Part shown: in pieces, positions 1 through 8,265 of the stretch | Layout: every line of letters starts with the position of its first letter | How positions within the stretch are numbered: position 1 is the stretch's first letter | Translations under genes and position numbers: made by a program | The notes under the pieces: model-generated | What the model saw: only the letters and a program-made list of their open reading frames with translations | The model's database searches: none | What the model was told of the DNA's origin: nothing | Assembly: GCF_038024855.1 (NCBI RefSeq) | Contig: NZ_CP139089.1 | Location: 1,674,001 to 1,738,000 of the forward strand | Length of the DNA: 64,000 nucleotides | Reading direction: 5' to 3' | From: Methylocella tundrae | Lineage (GTDB): Bacteria > Pseudomonadota > Alphaproteobacteria > Rhizobiales > Beijerinckiaceae

Positions 1-11
1 AATGTCATCAT
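1..11 (-). CDS. start of a gene running off the left edge (possible amide hydrolase subunit)
   Basis: On the minus strand a GGAG motif (positions 18-15) precedes two adjacent ATG codons starting at 11 and 8; the second has a 6-base spacing. Only two or three codons remain in the window, so the product cannot be read. It follows the small-subunit gene on the same strand, so by position it would be the next operon member. In the other amide cluster of this window the small-subunit domain is followed by the DMFase large subunit, which makes a large-subunit homologue the first guess. This is inference from gene order only. Confidence 0.35.
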
Positions 12-62
12 CTACTCCAAAACTTTGCTTTTGTGAGAGGGCGTTGGGAAAGGCGGCGTCAT

Positions 63-503
63 TCACGTCACCGGCCAATTATCGTCCCTGCGCTTCCACC
101 CCTCGTTGAAGTCGTCGGGCATGCCGTAGCTTTCCGACAGCTCCTCAAGACGCATCAAAAAGATCGTGTGCTGGATCTCCTGCTCGTCAGCATAAACCGT
201 GTCGTCGATAAACTTCGGCGGCACGCCGCGGATGCCGCTGAGACGCGCAATGCGCCACTCCTTATCCACTTTCGTGCAGATCACGATAAGTTTGCCCTTC
301 GGGCTTTCACCCCGCATGCGAAGGAGAACGCGACGCAGCAGCGGGTCGTCGTAGAAGCCGCCCCCTACCGTCGTCGTGTCCCCGGGGGTCTCGCATTTCA
401 ACACCGAAAAGCCCGCCACGCCCTTCATCGACTCAACGCACGCTTTGTGCTCGTCGATCAGGCGCTGGCGCTCCGGGGTTCCCTTTTTTGGTATTGGTTG
501 CAT
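63..503 (-). CDS. stand-alone DMFase small-subunit-like protein
   Basis: A 146-residue soluble protein with no signal peptide or membrane segment. Its start is backed by a strong AGGAGGAA seven bases upstream of the ATG. The C-terminal half aligns without gaps to the C-terminal domain of the permease fusion at 16079-17716: I count 21 identities in 56 positions, including RI..LSG.RGV.P, YA and FL.R...L.ES. That domain resembles the small subunit of N,N-dimethylformamidase as I remember it. The gene is the last complete one of the importer operon, 31 bases after the urtE-like gene. Likely role: accessory subunit of an amide hydrolase whose large subunit lies beyond the edge. The N-terminal 40 residues are less conserved between the two copies. 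The family match is inferred by eye. Confidence 0.6.
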   Translation of the reverse strand: MQPIPKKGTPERQRLIDEHKACVESMKGVAGFSVLKCETPGDTTTVGGGFYDDPLLRRVLLRMRGESPKGKLIVICTKVDKEWRIARLSGIRGVPPKFIDDTVYADEQEIQHTIFLMRLEELSESYGMPDDFNEGWKRRDDNWPVT

Positions 504-534
504 GATCGATTCCTCCTGTCGGAATAGGTATGTC

Positions 535-1233
535 TCAGATGGTCATGTGTCGCTCGACCAGCTCGTCCGTCATCTCCGCGATGGGTCCCCGAGCGACGAT
601 GCGTCCGTTCTCCATCATCAAAAACGCATCGCCGAGTTTGCGCGCGACCTTGATGTGCTGCTCCGTCAGAATGAGCGTGATGCCGAATTCGGTATTGAGG
701 CGCCGCAGCGTCTGACCGATCTCGTGCACGATGTTTGGTTGAATCCCTTCTGTTGGCTCGTCCAGCAGCAGGATCTTGGGATTTGTGGCAAGCGCGCGCG
801 CGATCGCGAGTTGCTGTTGTTGGCCGCCCGAAAGAAGCCCTGCCCGCTTGTCGAGATTTTGAGCAAGATAGGGAAACAGGCTAAGGCAAAGCGGCGGCAC
901 TTCCGACAGCCCGTCGCTGCGTGCGAAGGTGCCAAGAAGTATGTTTTCCTTCACGGTGAAATTCGAAAGGATTTGACGCCCTTGAGGGATATAGCCAAGA
1001 CCATATTTCGCGCGCTGATAGGTCGGGGCTTTGCTGATGTCGTCCCCGGAGATCTGGATCCCGCCAGACATTCTATCCGTCAGCCCCATGATCGTGCGCA
1101 GCAGAGTCGTCTTGCCGACGCCATTGCGTCCGAGCACGCAAAGGCATTGGCCTTCCTCAAGATCAAATCCAATATCCTTGAGAATCGGCGTTTTGCCGTA
1201 ATAGGACGTGACTTGATTGAGTCCCAAAAGCAT
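535..1233 (-). CDS. urtE: urea/amide ABC transporter ATP-binding protein, UrtE type
   Basis: A 232-residue branched-chain-type ATPase (LivF/UrtE class). It has Walker A (GRNGVGKTT), an intact signature (LSGGQQQQ), and Walker B followed by the PTEGIQPNI stretch typical of UrtE. It would power import by the permease pair encoded upstream. Its start lies 2 bases after the stop of the urtD-like gene, so the five transporter genes form one operon read leftwards. No urease genes are in view and a DMFase small-subunit homologue follows. The cargo may therefore be a short-chain amide, as in the Methylophilus Fmd system, rather than urea. The family is confident; the substrate is inferred. Confidence 0.85.
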   Translation of the reverse strand: MLLGLNQVTSYYGKTPILKDIGFDLEEGQCLCVLGRNGVGKTTLLRTIMGLTDRMSGGIQISGDDISKAPTYQRAKYGLGYIPQGRQILSNFTVKENILLGTFARSDGLSEVPPLCLSLFPYLAQNLDKRAGLLSGGQQQQLAIARALATNPKILLLDEPTEGIQPNIVHEIGQTLRRLNTEFGITLILTEQHIKVARKLGDAFLMMENGRIVARGPIAEMTDELVERHMTI

Positions 1234-1235
1234 CT

Positions 1236-1976
1236 CTAATCCTCCGGATCGCCGAGATAGACCTCGCGCACCCGTTCATTGGCTTCCATCTCCTCGATCG
1301 AGCCTTGCGCCAGGAGGCTGCCCATATGCATGACGGTGACGACGTCCGCGATCGACCGGACGAAGGCCATGTCATGCTCGACGACGATCAGCGTGTTGGT
1401 TTTCTTCAGCTCGTTCAGAATGCCCACGGTCTTCTCGATCTCCGCCTCAGTCATTCCCGCGACCGGTTCATCGAGAAGGAGAATTGCCGGATCCTGCATA
1501 AGCACCATGCCGATCTCGAGCCATTGCGTCTCCCCGTGCGAGAGCGTTCCGGCCTCGGTATCAATGCGCGCGCCAAGCCCTGTGACGCTCAACACCTCAT
1601 CGAGCTTCGCTTTGAGACCGGAAGGCCGCATGGAGAACATGTTCTTGAAAGGATTGACTTCGCGACTGAAGGCCACCTCCAGGTTTTGGCGCACCGTGAG
1701 ATCGCGAAACACAGCCGGCACCTGAAACTTGCGGCCGATGCCAAGGCGCGCGATCTCATGCTCGCCGAGGCCGGTGATGTCTTCGTTGCGCAGGATGATC
1801 TGACCCGACGTCGGCTTCTGCCGGCCGGTGATCAGATCCATGGTGGTGGTTTTGCCCGCGCCGTTCGGGCCGACGAGACAACATAAGGTGAGTTCCGTCA
1901 CTTCCAGGCTGAAATCATTGATCACCTTGGTGCCGCCGAAGCTCTTATGCAGATGGTGGATGTCGAGGACGCCCAT
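1236..1976 (-). CDS. urtD: urea/amide ABC transporter ATP-binding protein, UrtD type
   Basis: A 246-residue LivG/UrtD-class ATPase. Walker A is GPNGAGKTT, the signature is LSHGETQW and Walker B runs into DEPVAGMT, the usual UrtD form. I start it at the ATG at 1976 (MGVLDIHH), one base after the urtC-like stop codon. The longer open frame up to 2042 would lie entirely within urtC. It pairs with the UrtE-like ATPase as the cytoplasmic motor. All motifs are intact, in contrast to the equivalent ATPase of the second amide operon (13679-14443), where the signature is lost. Confidence 0.85.
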   Translation of the reverse strand: MGVLDIHHLHKSFGGTKVINDFSLEVTELTLCCLVGPNGAGKTTTMDLITGRQKPTSGQIILRNEDITGLGEHEIARLGIGRKFQVPAVFRDLTVRQNLEVAFSREVNPFKNMFSMRPSGLKAKLDEVLSVTGLGARIDTEAGTLSHGETQWLEIGMVLMQDPAILLLDEPVAGMTEAEIEKTVGILNELKKTNTLIVVEHDMAFVRSIADVVTVMHMGSLLAQGSIEEMEANERVREVYLGDPED

Positions 1977-1977
1977 C

Positions 1978-3090
1978 TCATGCCTCCAATTTGCTGGGCG
2001 CGTCCGCAGCGCGGAGCGGCCGTCTGACGCGTTGCGGAGCAAAGCGGGCGCTCAGCGAGCCAAGCGCCTGCTCCAGCAAACCCGCGAGCCCCTTGGGAAG
2101 GAAACGCACGACCAGGATGAAGAATCCGCCGAGGAGCAGCAGCCATGTCGCCAGGAACTGGTCGCCGAGATAGCTTTGGCCGCCCTGGATGATGAAGGCG
2201 CCGAGCATAGACCCGATCAGCGAAAAACGGCCGCCTATGCCGGCCCAGATGACCATTCCGATGCTGAAATTCACGTCGAGCTGAGCCGGAGAAACATATT
2301 GCACCAGCATCACCGAGCAGCAGCCCGCGATCGCCGCGATGAGGCCGGACAGCGCATAGATCACAGTCTCGTAGGAGGCGACGTTATAGCCAAGAAAGCG
2401 GACGCGCTCGGGATCACTGCGCAGCGACTGTGTCACAAGCCCGAATTTGCTTTGCGTCAGCAGCTTGCCGCCGACCGTCGTCAGCAACAAAAACCCATAG
2501 ACGATCCAGTAGCTGACGGCGCTGTAGGGATCGATGTCAGCGCCAAAAATCTTGAGCGGCGCCGGCGGCGTTATGCCATTCGCCCCGTTTGTATAGGGCT
2601 GAACGTCAAGGATCAGGGTGTAGAGCGCACTGAGCATGGCGAGCGTCATGATTGCGATGAAAGGACCCGATACTCTTGCGCGGAACATCAGGCTGCCGAA
2701 AAAGACGTAGAAAAGGGTCGGCACCACCAGGGCGAGAATAATTCCGAAAGTCGTACTCTGGAAAGGGATCCAAAGCGCAGGCAAATGGTCGAGGCTATTG
2801 TTGAGCATGAAGGGCGGCATCGGATTGGCCGCGTCCTGCGACTGCATCTGCATCGTCATCGCCATGCCATAGGCGGCTAGCCCGAACGCAATACCCTGTC
2901 CGAGATTGAGAATGCCGCCAAAGCCCCAGCCGAGGCTGATGGATACGGCAAGCATGCCATAGACGCCGTAAGTCGCGAACTGATTGAGCAGAAACGAGTC
3001 GCTGACGGTCAACGGAATGATCGCGAGAAGAACGAATAGCAGCGCATAGACAAACCATTGCGCGGTCTTGTTGTAGTATAGATTTGGCAT
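1978..3090 (-). CDS. urtC: urea/amide ABC transporter permease, UrtC (LivM) type
   Basis: A 370-residue integral membrane protein of the LivM/UrtC class with about ten hydrophobic segments. It includes the family stretch GWGFGGILNLGQG near residue 55 and an EAA-like loop (QSLRSDPERVRFLGYNV) near residue 230. It forms the translocation channel with the UrtB-like partner encoded 49 bases upstream. Unlike the LivM homologue of the second amide operon, it has neither the long N-terminal extension nor the C-terminal DMFase small-subunit domain. In this cluster the equivalent domain is a separate gene (63-503). Confidence 0.85.
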   Translation of the reverse strand: MPNLYYNKTAQWFVYALLFVLLAIIPLTVSDSFLLNQFATYGVYGMLAVSISLGWGFGGILNLGQGIAFGLAAYGMAMTMQMQSQDAANPMPPFMLNNSLDHLPALWIPFQSTTFGIILALVVPTLFYVFFGSLMFRARVSGPFIAIMTLAMLSALYTLILDVQPYTNGANGITPPAPLKIFGADIDPYSAVSYWIVYGFLLLTTVGGKLLTQSKFGLVTQSLRSDPERVRFLGYNVASYETVIYALSGLIAAIAGCCSVMLVQYVSPAQLDVNFSIGMVIWAGIGGRFSLIGSMLGAFIIQGGQSYLGDQFLATWLLLLGGFFILVVRFLPKGLAGLLEQALGSLSARFAPQRVRRPLRAADAPSKLEA

Positions 3091-3139
3091 AATATTATTT
3101 CCTGCCTGCGCTTATCTGGGCCAGCCTGTTCGCTGAACG

Positions 3140-4036
3140 TTAGCGGCGTGCTTTCGCCGGAGCGAACAATCCCGCTGGGCGGAAGCGAAGGAAAACGACG
3201 ATCAGCAGGTAGAGGATAAATCGTGCGAAAGTGTCGCTAGTGGCGTAAGCGAAGATCGATTGCAGTTCGCCGGTGAGGCCAGAGGCGACGACGCTGCCGA
3301 TGATCGTTCCGCCGCCGACGACCACAACGAGAAAAGCCTGCACGACGTAAGCCGTTCCCATGGTTGGCAACACGATAGCCAGTACGCCGAACAGAGAGCC
3401 CGCGAGGCCCGCAAGGCCCGCGCCGATAGCAAAGGTCACCATATAGACCCGGTCGGCGTTGATTCCGAAAGACGCCGCCATTTCCTTGTTCTGCATGACC
3501 GCGCGCACCTGCATTCCGAACCGCGTGCGGTAGAAGAGAAACACCGTCGCGGCGACGAGCGCGATGGTCAGGGCGAAAATGAAGATGCGCAGCACGGAGA
3601 GATTGACGAAGCCGATTTGAACATTGCTTTGGAACATCTCGGGCACGGCGATGTATTTTGGGTCGCTGCCGAAGATCAGGCGGACGACTTGCGTCAGCAC
3701 AAGCGAAACGCCCCATGTCGCCAGCAGCGTGTCGAGAGGCCGCTTATAGAGGTAGCGGATCAGCCCCCGCTCCAGGAGCAGTCCGATCAAACCGACGATC
3801 ACGAAGGACGCCGGTATGCAGAGCAGAAACGGAAGGCCGACGGATGATTGCAGGGCGTATGATGTGTAGGCGCCGAGCATGATGAACTCCCCGTGCGCCA
3901 TATTGATCACGCCGATCGTCCCGTAGATGATCGCAAGTCCGAGCGCAGCAATGAGCCAGATGCTGGCGATGCTGAGACCCAGGATCAGCGAATTCAAAAT
4001 TGGGATTAGGTCGGCGGATAGGAAATGTCCTGTCAT
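3140..4036 (-). CDS. urtB: urea/amide ABC transporter permease, UrtB (LivH) type
   Basis: A 298-residue LivH/UrtB-class permease with about eight hydrophobic helices. Family hallmarks are AIIYGTIGVINMAHGEFIM near residue 35 and MQNKEMAASFGIN in the cytoplasmic loop near residue 185. It lies between the binding-protein gene and the urtC-like gene. The 188-base gap after the binding-protein gene is the largest inside the operon, a common place for partial termination, although I see no clear hairpin there. It acts in the inner membrane with the UrtC-like protein. Confidence 0.85.
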   Translation of the reverse strand: MTGHFLSADLIPILNSLILGLSIASIWLIAALGLAIIYGTIGVINMAHGEFIMLGAYTSYALQSSVGLPFLLCIPASFVIVGLIGLLLERGLIRYLYKRPLDTLLATWGVSLVLTQVVRLIFGSDPKYIAVPEMFQSNVQIGFVNLSVLRIFIFALTIALVAATVFLFYRTRFGMQVRAVMQNKEMAASFGINADRVYMVTFAIGAGLAGLAGSLFGVLAIVLPTMGTAYVVQAFLVVVVGGGTIIGSVVASGLTGELQSIFAYATSDTFARFILYLLIVVFLRFRPAGLFAPAKARR

Positions 4037-4224
4037 CAGTCGTCTCCGATTGCGTTCGCCGTGCGGGCGGCGAACGCAGGTTGGCGAGAATGCAATGGGC
4101 CGCCGGGGCCGGATCGTGGCGATTTGAGCCTGATCACATCGAGCTCATAGGCCACCTCCGCTCCTCCCGGTCGAAATACAACGTCGATCCGGAGCGCGCG
4201 CCGCGCTTCAAATGACGCCCTGGC

Positions 4225-5535
4225 TCAGATCACATTGGCGCGGATCTTTCCGTCCGGCGCCTTGAGGCCCGTGGGCGTGCAGACGCCGACGTCCGGGTAG
4301 ATCGAATAGGGATCAGGCGCGACCTGCGCGTCCGCCTGTTTGACGATCTTGAAGCTGCCGTCAGCCTGGCATTGGCCGATTTTCGGCTTGAGCCATGTGT
4401 TGAAATTCTGGTCGTCGATCCAGATGAGGCCTTCAGGGGAGACGCCATCCTCGACCCTGACGCCGCCGCTGGCGTCGCGGATCATCTTCGAGGTTATCCC
4501 ATCAATGCCGCCGGCCTTCTTGGCCGCGGCCTCAAGGCCATATTTGAAGACATAGGCCGAAATGTAGGTCTCCTCCATGTTGTAGTGGGTCACTCCGTTC
4601 TTGCCGTATTTGCTCTTCAAAAAACCTTCGACGAATTTGTGATTGGTGGGATTGTCGAGCGCCTGGAAATAGGGCGCGGACAGGAAGTGACCGGCGCCGA
4701 ATTCATTCCCCATTGCCCTTGTTTCGATCTCCCCGGTCGTGAGGGAGGCGATCGGCATTGAGTCGACCTTGAAGCCTTCCTGCTTGAACTGCTTGTGGAA
4801 AGCGATGTCAGAGGCGCCGACGACAGTCGAGAAGATGAAATCCGGCTTTGCGTCACGGATCTTGTTCAGGATCGGCCCAAATTCGGAGCTGCCGAGCGGG
4901 ATATATTCTTCGCCGACCAGTTCGCCGCCGGCGGCGTTCAGCCAGACCTTCGCATTCTTGTTGGATTCCTTCGGCCAGACGTAGTTCGAGCCGACGAAGA
5001 AGACCTTCTTCCCGAAATTCTTGACCATGAAGGGAATGAGGTCTTTCGAATGCTGATTGGCGAGCGGACCCGTGCAGATATCGTTCTGACTGCACTCGGC
5101 TCCCTCATAACAGGTCGGGTAGTAAAGCAGACTGTTCTGCGACATGACCGTCGGCAGGATCGCCTTGCGGCTCGCCGAGGTGTAACAGCCGAAAATCGCG
5201 ATGACCTTGTTGCGTAGGATCAGCTCTTTGGTCTTCTCCGAATACACATTGAAATCCGATTTCGCGTCGACGATGACCGGCTCGATTTCGTGTCCGGCTA
5301 CGCCGCCGCTCTTGTTTATCTCATCGATGGCGTATTGCATGACGAGCGTGGAATCCTCCTCCGGCACGGCAAGGCCGCCGGTCAGCGAAAAGAGGAGCCC
5401 GACCTTGATGGGCTCGCCCTTTTTGAGGGTCGCGCCCCAAGCATCGCCCGCCATCGGGATCCAGATGTTCGGCGCAGCAATGGCGGCGGCTGCCAGTGAC
5501 GTGGTCTTGAGGAATTTGCGGCGAGACTGATCCAT
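4225..5535 (-). CDS. urtA: urea/short-chain-amide ABC transporter substrate-binding protein, UrtA/FmdD type, Tat-exported
   Basis: A 436-residue periplasmic binding protein. I start it at the ATG at 5535 because GGGAG lies six bases upstream; an ATG four codons earlier lacks this. The leader holds SRRKFLK followed by an alanine-rich stretch, a classic twin-arginine signal. The mature part has the UrtA/AmiC fold signature: IKVGLLFSLTG, AIDEINKSGGVAGH, FGCYTSASRKA and YYPTCYEGAECS. The last two are hallmarks of urea and short-amide binders. It is the first gene of the transporter operon and lies 358 bases downstream of the porin-like gene. The ligand is probably urea, formamide or a methylated amide; the sequence does not decide. 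Confidence 0.8.
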   Translation of the reverse strand: MDQSRRKFLKTTSLAAAAIAAPNIWIPMAGDAWGATLKKGEPIKVGLLFSLTGGLAVPEEDSTLVMQYAIDEINKSGGVAGHEIEPVIVDAKSDFNVYSEKTKELILRNKVIAIFGCYTSASRKAILPTVMSQNSLLYYPTCYEGAECSQNDICTGPLANQHSKDLIPFMVKNFGKKVFFVGSNYVWPKESNKNAKVWLNAAGGELVGEEYIPLGSSEFGPILNKIRDAKPDFIFSTVVGASDIAFHKQFKQEGFKVDSMPIASLTTGEIETRAMGNEFGAGHFLSAPYFQALDNPTNHKFVEGFLKSKYGKNGVTHYNMEETYISAYVFKYGLEAAAKKAGGIDGITSKMIRDASGGVRVEDGVSPEGLIWIDDQNFNTWLKPKIGQCQADGSFKIVKQADAQVAPDPYSIYPDVGVCTPTGLKAPDGKIRANVI

Positions 5536-5721
5536 AGGATCTCCCAATGGCTACGAAATGCGCACACTGCTCAATTTTTCACTTGCAGTGAACATATTTG
5601 CTTTATAGGAAAACCTAGACCTTTCGTCAATACTTTTTCCTGGAATTAGATCATTTTCCGGATCTTACGATTAGCGTATTCCGTCAAAAATAATCTACAC
5701 ACCCGCCGGTCGCTTCTTTGC

Positions 5722-5757
5722 ACGCCTAATATTCATCTAGCTCTATTGATTAGGCGT
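5722..5757. promoter_or_regulatory. perfect 9-bp inverted repeat upstream of the amide transporter operon
   Basis: ACGCCTAAT at 5722-5730 is matched by ATTAGGCGT at 5749-5757, separated by 18 bases. It sits in the AT-rich 345-base gap between the porin-like gene and the urtA-like start, about 190 bases upstream of that start. It may be an operator or part of a promoter region. No T-tract follows, so it is not an obvious terminator. Function is inferred from position only. Confidence 0.4.
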
Positions 5758-5827
5758 ATTGCACGTTCTATAGGCGCCTGCTGCAACGGCGCGCTTGAGC
5801 CGGCTTGGGCGGACACGTACTCTTTGC

Positions 5828-5862
5828 AAAAAAACAGCCGACGAGCGCGCGCTCGCCGGCTG
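5828..5862 (-). terminator. intrinsic terminator of the porin-like gene
   Basis: On the minus strand, CAGCCGGCGAGCG pairs with CGCTCGTCGGCTG with one mismatch, giving a long GC-rich hairpin, and is followed by seven T residues. It lies about 30 bases after the porin stop codon. It should separate porin transcription from the transporter operon downstream, so the urtA-like gene needs its own promoter. Confidence 0.85.
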
Positions 5863-5892
5863 ATTAGTTTCACCTGAGAAATTAGAGGGCGA

Positions 5893-7389
5893 TCAGGTCG
5901 GAGCGGCGATGCCAAGGAGAACGCCAAGCGGAACAACAAAGGTTCCGCCAATATAGACGCCGTCCTTGGGGCGTGTGACCGTGCTCGGGTTCCAGAAGCT
6001 GTTGGGGTTGATTACATACTGAAAGACCGGCTCGAAGGCCATGCCTGCAGGGAGCGCGAGGTGAGCATTCGCCTCGATGACATATTTGTTCCGATTGAAC
6101 GGAGCCCCTGTGCCGCCGGCGACGAAATTGGCCGCGGAGAGATACGCGTTATAATTTGGGTTGAGTTGCTCCCAGTTGAATTTGATACCGAAATTGTCGC
6201 CCGGCCTGCCGGCGAATGGCGAACTGAGCTTTGCGCCGACGTAAACGCTGCTGGAAACCGGCACTGTCGAATCGAGGGCGAAGCCGGCGCTGCCGTAGAG
6301 CGAAATAGCGGTTGGAGTTAGATTCTTCTCAGTTCCACCATCGGCCCGCCAGACAACCTGGTCACCCTGAAGGACCACGCCGGACGTTCCGTTCTTGGTG
6401 TTGGTCACGCCAAACGCCGTCGCGACATTATTATCGACATGGCTCTGCGAATTATAGAAGCCGGTGAACGAATAAGTGCCCGGGTATGGGTTGGTTGCAA
6501 AGGTGGTCTTCCAGCCGATCTCGCCCATGGCGATCACGCCCTGCGGATCTTCCTGGTTGAACCACCTGTAACCCGTCTGATAATTCGTTCCAGGGCTCCC
6601 GGAAAACACGCCGGCCTCGGCGTAGACCGGCCCGTCGAACTTGTAGCTCACATTGCCGCCCCACACGCCGCGCTGCGGTGAGGTCCAGCCCGCATTAAGA
6701 TAGAGAATGTCCTGGAAGCAGCTGTTGATGGAATTACAGTTGGGCAGAGCGTAATAGCGGTCCGGATGGGTCTTGCCGATTTCGATGTCGAGATGATCAT
6801 CGAAGAGCTTCTGCTCCAGGGTCATGATGGACAACCAAGCACTCGCCGGCGTGTAGGGAGGTTGATAGCCAACGAGACTATCGCCAATCTGCGGCGCGAG
6901 ATTCAGGTTTTCGACGATGCCGAAGAACGTGTTCTCATAATGAAGCGAGGTTCCTTGCAGGCCCATGATTTTGCCGAGATCCGCGTCGCCGCCCACAATG
7001 AAGTAGGCGGAGTTCGAATAGCGGCCCGTCACCAGTCCGGCGCTTGGGTTGCCCTGAACGAAGTCCAGCGCGAGCGCATGAAACGTGTAGCCTTCCGCCG
7101 CCAGAGGGGCGAAAATCGAGGCCAGAGGCCCATTGAACCCTGGCTTGACAACCGGCTTCTCGAGACCAACCACGAGATTGGGATTGACGTCCTGCGGATT
7201 CGCGCCGGGCGCCGCCTGACCGACTCCCTCCTGAGCCAACGCGCCCGACGCCAAACCCAAAAAGGCCGCGGCGGTCAATCCAGCGACGACGCCTGAGCGC
7301 CCCCGTCGTTTATGCGCCGGCGCGGCGGCCTCCGACTTTCGCGTCAACGTCGGCGGAGACGATCCGCCAGAAGCAGTTGTATTCGACAT
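5893..7389 (-). CDS. outer membrane porin-like protein (OprB-like)
   Basis: A 498-residue protein. After a basic N-terminus the hydrophobic stretch VVAGLTAAAFLGLASGALAQ forms a signal peptide with cleavage near residue 53. The mature part alternates aromatic and small residues as in a beta barrel. Fragments such as GWTSPQRGVWGG, KTHPDRYYALPNCN and GVYIGGTFVVPLGV recall carbohydrate-type porins. AGGAGT lies before the ATG. The N-terminal part is unusually long. It lies between the transporter operon and the regulatory genes, so it may admit the amide substrate through the outer membrane. Family assignment is by general likeness and the substrate is inferred. Confidence 0.55.
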   Translation of the reverse strand: MSNTTASGGSSPPTLTRKSEAAAPAHKRRGRSGVVAGLTAAAFLGLASGALAQEGVGQAAPGANPQDVNPNLVVGLEKPVVKPGFNGPLASIFAPLAAEGYTFHALALDFVQGNPSAGLVTGRYSNSAYFIVGGDADLGKIMGLQGTSLHYENTFFGIVENLNLAPQIGDSLVGYQPPYTPASAWLSIMTLEQKLFDDHLDIEIGKTHPDRYYALPNCNSINSCFQDILYLNAGWTSPQRGVWGGNVSYKFDGPVYAEAGVFSGSPGTNYQTGYRWFNQEDPQGVIAMGEIGWKTTFATNPYPGTYSFTGFYNSQSHVDNNVATAFGVTNTKNGTSGVVLQGDQVVWRADGGTEKNLTPTAISLYGSAGFALDSTVPVSSSVYVGAKLSSPFAGRPGDNFGIKFNWEQLNPNYNAYLSAANFVAGGTGAPFNRNKYVIEANAHLALPAGMAFEPVFQYVINPNSFWNPSTVTRPKDGVYIGGTFVVPLGVLLGIAAPT

Positions 7390-8265
7390 TCTCTACTCCT
7401 GAAATTAGCCGGACCGAGATCTCATCCCGATCCGTTAGCCAGCTCGCATCCGAGTCTGGACTCGGCTTCGCAACCCCATCGCTGGGAAATTCATTCACCA
7501 AAGCGCGGCAAAGCCGCATCGCTCATGCAGTTCGCCGGAGCCGGAAGTCGCTCAATATCCACCGCGCATCTCGTTTGAAGAGACATCACAGCTATAGGCG
7601 CGCCCTTGTCTCGCAGGCCGATCGACAGCTCAATTTAAACTCAGCGAGCCCCCCGATTCCTAGTCAAAACATCTACTCTTTACTGACCCTTATATTCCTA
7701 GCCTTTCTGTCTGATACGTCTAAGGCTTGATGTACGAAGCGGAGACTGTCAATGTCCGAATAAACAAATATTCCTAAGAGTGATATTTTCGCATCATTTA
7801 TTGTTCGAGAGCAAAGCAGAAACCGTGCCGTTCGATTGGACCTTCCGCCTACTCGCGGGGCGGAGGATGAGTTGGCGCATCTGCTTATTTGCCGGGCGCT
7901 GGCGAAGCTTGATCGTCCGTCAAACCGGACCGCCTTGCGCCGCCGCTTCGGACGGAAAACGTAAGACTTGGCTTGATGAGAAAATCGCAATTTATGTCTC
8001 GGCCCTTTGGATCTTCAGACCGGATCGAAGGCCGCCCTTTGAAATCCGGCGGGGATTGACGCGCCCCATTCATCAGGGCCTGCGCGGGCTTGTGAGATCA
8101 TCAGCCAGCTTTGGGGAAAAGCGTTCGGTTAAACGCAGTGGCCGGCGCCTGCCGACAAACGGCTGCCCAAGTTTATCGCAATTGCTTAAATTGATGCATT
8201 TCCCTCAGCGCGGCGCATCATGTTCGCGACCGTGTGAAGATGGGCGCATCGGGGCGCGCCGCCGT
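7390..8265. other. 876-base non-coding stretch upstream of the porin-like gene
   Basis: No credible gene is seen. The part nearest the porin (7390-7800) is relatively AT-rich and carries three copies of ATTCCTA at 7656, 7694 and 7770. The first two extend to ATTCCTAG. The right part (7800-8265) lies downstream of the leaderless binding-protein gene. It is GC-rich with open frames lacking family character. I see no hairpin with a T-tract. Likely content: the porin promoter and the 3' end of the regulatory operon. Confidence 0.4.

Noticed and set aside
376..1239. Long open frame on the plus strand opposite the urtE-like gene
   Set aside because: It is antisense to a gene with intact ABC motifs, has no family features and is explained by GC-rich codon bias. 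The same reasoning removes the long frames antisense to most other genes here, for example 36136-37068 and 46385-47407.
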